Origin: Desulfobulbus sp.
GTDB lineage: Bacteria > Desulfobacterota > Desulfobulbia > Desulfobulbales > Desulfobulbaceae
Assembly (NCBI GenBank): GCA_031280615.1
Contig: JAITGO010000017.1
Coordinates: 1 to 64,000 of the forward strand
Length of the DNA: 64,000 nt
Direction of reading: 5' to 3'
Positions 62,994 through 64,000 of the stretch are shown in pieces. The notes under the pieces are model-generated. The model had not been told where the DNA came from. It saw nothing but the letters and a program-made list of their open reading frames with translations, and made no database searches. Made by a program: the position numbers and the translations under genes. The first letter of the stretch is position 1. Each line of letters begins with the position of its first letter.

Positions 62994-64000
62994 ATGGATC
63001 TCGTTGCCTCCACCACCGACGTCGTCGACAACCCCTACCTGCTGCTGGCGGTACTCATCCCGCTGTTCGGCAGCCTGGTGGTCATGACCCTGAAAAACAA
63101 ACCGAACCTGCGCGAGTTCGTCTCCTCCTGCGCCTCGGTGCTGTTGCTGGGCACGGTTCTCTCCTTCGTGCCGGCGCTCAAGGCGGGTAAAACCCTCGTC
63201 TTTCCGATCTTCCAGCTGTTGCCCGGATTGTCGATCACCCTGCGGGCCGACGGCTTTGCCATGATCTTCGCCCTGGTCGCCTCGTCACTGTGGGTGATCG
63301 CGGTGTTCTACTCCATGGGCTACATGCGGGCCCACGACGAGCCCTGCCAGACTCGGTTCAACGCTTGCTTCGCCCTGGCCATCTTCGGCGCCATCGGCGT
63401 GGCCTTTGCCGACAACCTCTTGACCCTCTATCTCTTCTACGAGATCGTCTCGGTCTGCACCTACCCGCTGGTCGCCCATCACCAGGACGAGGAATCCTAC
63501 GAAGGGGCGCGCAAATACATCGTCTACCTGACCACCACCGCCAAATTCTTCCTCCTGCCGGCCCTGATCCTCATCTATGTCCTGTCCGGCACCCTGGATT
63601 TTCCGCATAACATCAACACCGGCATCATTCCCACGTCAGCCCCCGGCTGGATGGTGACCATGCTCTACATCTTCTGCATCTTCGGCTTCGCCAAAAACGG
63701 CGTCATGCCGTTCCACCATTGGCTCCCCGGCGCCATGGTGGCCCCGACCCCGGTCTCGGCGCTGCTGCATGCGGTGGCGGTGGTCAAGGTCGGCGTGTTC
63801 TGCACCACCCGCACCATGCTCTACGTGTTCGGCGTCGACACCATGGACCGGCTCAACCTGGGTATCCCCACCGCCTATTTCGTCGGCTTCACCATCATCG
63901 TCGCCTCGATGATCGCCCTGTCCAAGGACAATCTCAAGGCCAGGCTGGCCTATTCCACGGTCAGCCAGCTCTCCTACATCATCCTGGGCGTGGCGCTGCT
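62994..64000 (+). CDS. Antiporter-like proton-conducting subunit, MrpD/NuoL type (partial)
   Basis: The first 335 codons of a proton-conducting membrane protein; the 3' end is beyond the window. It begins MDLVASTTDVVDNPYLLLAV and has VMPFHHWLPGAMVAPTPVSA, then LLHAVAVVKVGVFCTTR, with the Lys of TM8 and the region LKARLAYSTVSQLSYIILG. The wording of these motifs is closer to MrpD/monovalent cation antiporter subunit D than to canonical NuoL. It presumably fills the NuoL position. AGCGGGGAGAATATCC precedes ATG 62994. Confidence 0.85.
   Translation, partial: MDLVASTTDVVDNPYLLLAVLIPLFGSLVVMTLKNKPNLREFVSSCASVLLLGTVLSFVPALKAGKTLVFPIFQLLPGLSITLRADGFAMIFALVASSLWVIAVFYSMGYMRAHDEPCQTRFNACFALAIFGAIGVAFADNLLTLYLFYEIVSVCTYPLVAHHQDEESYEGARKYIVYLTTTAKFFLLPALILIYVLSGTLDFPHNINTGIIPTSAPGWMVTMLYIFCIFGFAKNGVMPFHHWLPGAMVAPTPVSALLHAVAVVKVGVFCTTRTMLYVFGVDTMDRLNLGIPTAYFVGFTIIVASMIALSKDNLKARLAYSTVSQLSYIILGVAL

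Overview
This window is chromosomal DNA from a Gram-negative, probably anaerobic bacterium. It is most likely a member of the Desulfobacterota close to the Desulfobulbales/sulfate reducers; that placement is inference. The support is the gene content: an AhbD-type radical SAM heme synthase, a periplasmic cytochrome with 12 possible heme sites, a complex I operon without the NADH-oxidising NuoEFG subunits and with an MrpD-like antiporter subunit after nuoK, plus envelope genes (RND/TolC efflux, RseP, MltG). No prophage, IS element, CRISPR array, rRNA or tRNA was recognised, and no gene-free stretch exceeds 300 bases.

Layout. 1-15.2 kb: the end of EF-Tu, then an apparently uninterrupted S10-spc-alpha cluster of 30 genes (rpsJ to rplQ, with secY, map, infA and rpoA; no adk), closed by a clear intrinsic terminator. 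This part is visibly AT-richer than the rest. 15.2-30.1 kb: a YkgJ-like cysteine-cluster gene, then a long plus-strand housekeeping run: rpsB-tsf-pyrH-frr-uppS-cdsA-dxr-rseP-tsaB-ispG-proS-relA-smr-rph (translation, membrane lipid and isoprenoid synthesis, t6A tRNA modification, stringent response, RNA maturation). 30.1-38.6 kb, minus strand: a Nudix hydrolase, the double 23S rRNA methylase rlmKL, and a tripartite efflux operon in the order tolC-like, adaptor, RND pump. 38.8-39.4 kb: a secreted LEA-like protein with five exact 11-residue repeats.

39.4-44.1 kb, minus strand: ahbD-hemE-HD-PAS-MBL (beta-CASP nuclease), read from a good promoter at 44.2 kb; the ahbD/hemE pairing suggests a non-canonical heme route. 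44.3-47.5 kb: uspA, a PilZ protein and two unrecognised genes packed head-to-head and tail-to-tail with a left-handed beta-helix sugar transferase. 47.7-57.8 kb: lon, mltG, cold-shock protein, nadE, a multiheme cytochrome behind a promoter whose spacer holds eleven Ts, an aspartate aminotransferase and a LysR regulator. 58.0-64.0 kb: nuoABCDHIJK followed by a truncated antiporter-like subunit, with a strong sigma70-like promoter.

Most of the window is conventional core genome. I did not find a clearly new defence or mobile system. The best leads are the heme cluster, the possible phase-variable cytochrome promoter, the 11-mer repeat protein, the EFG-less complex I operon and the synthetase-only RelA.
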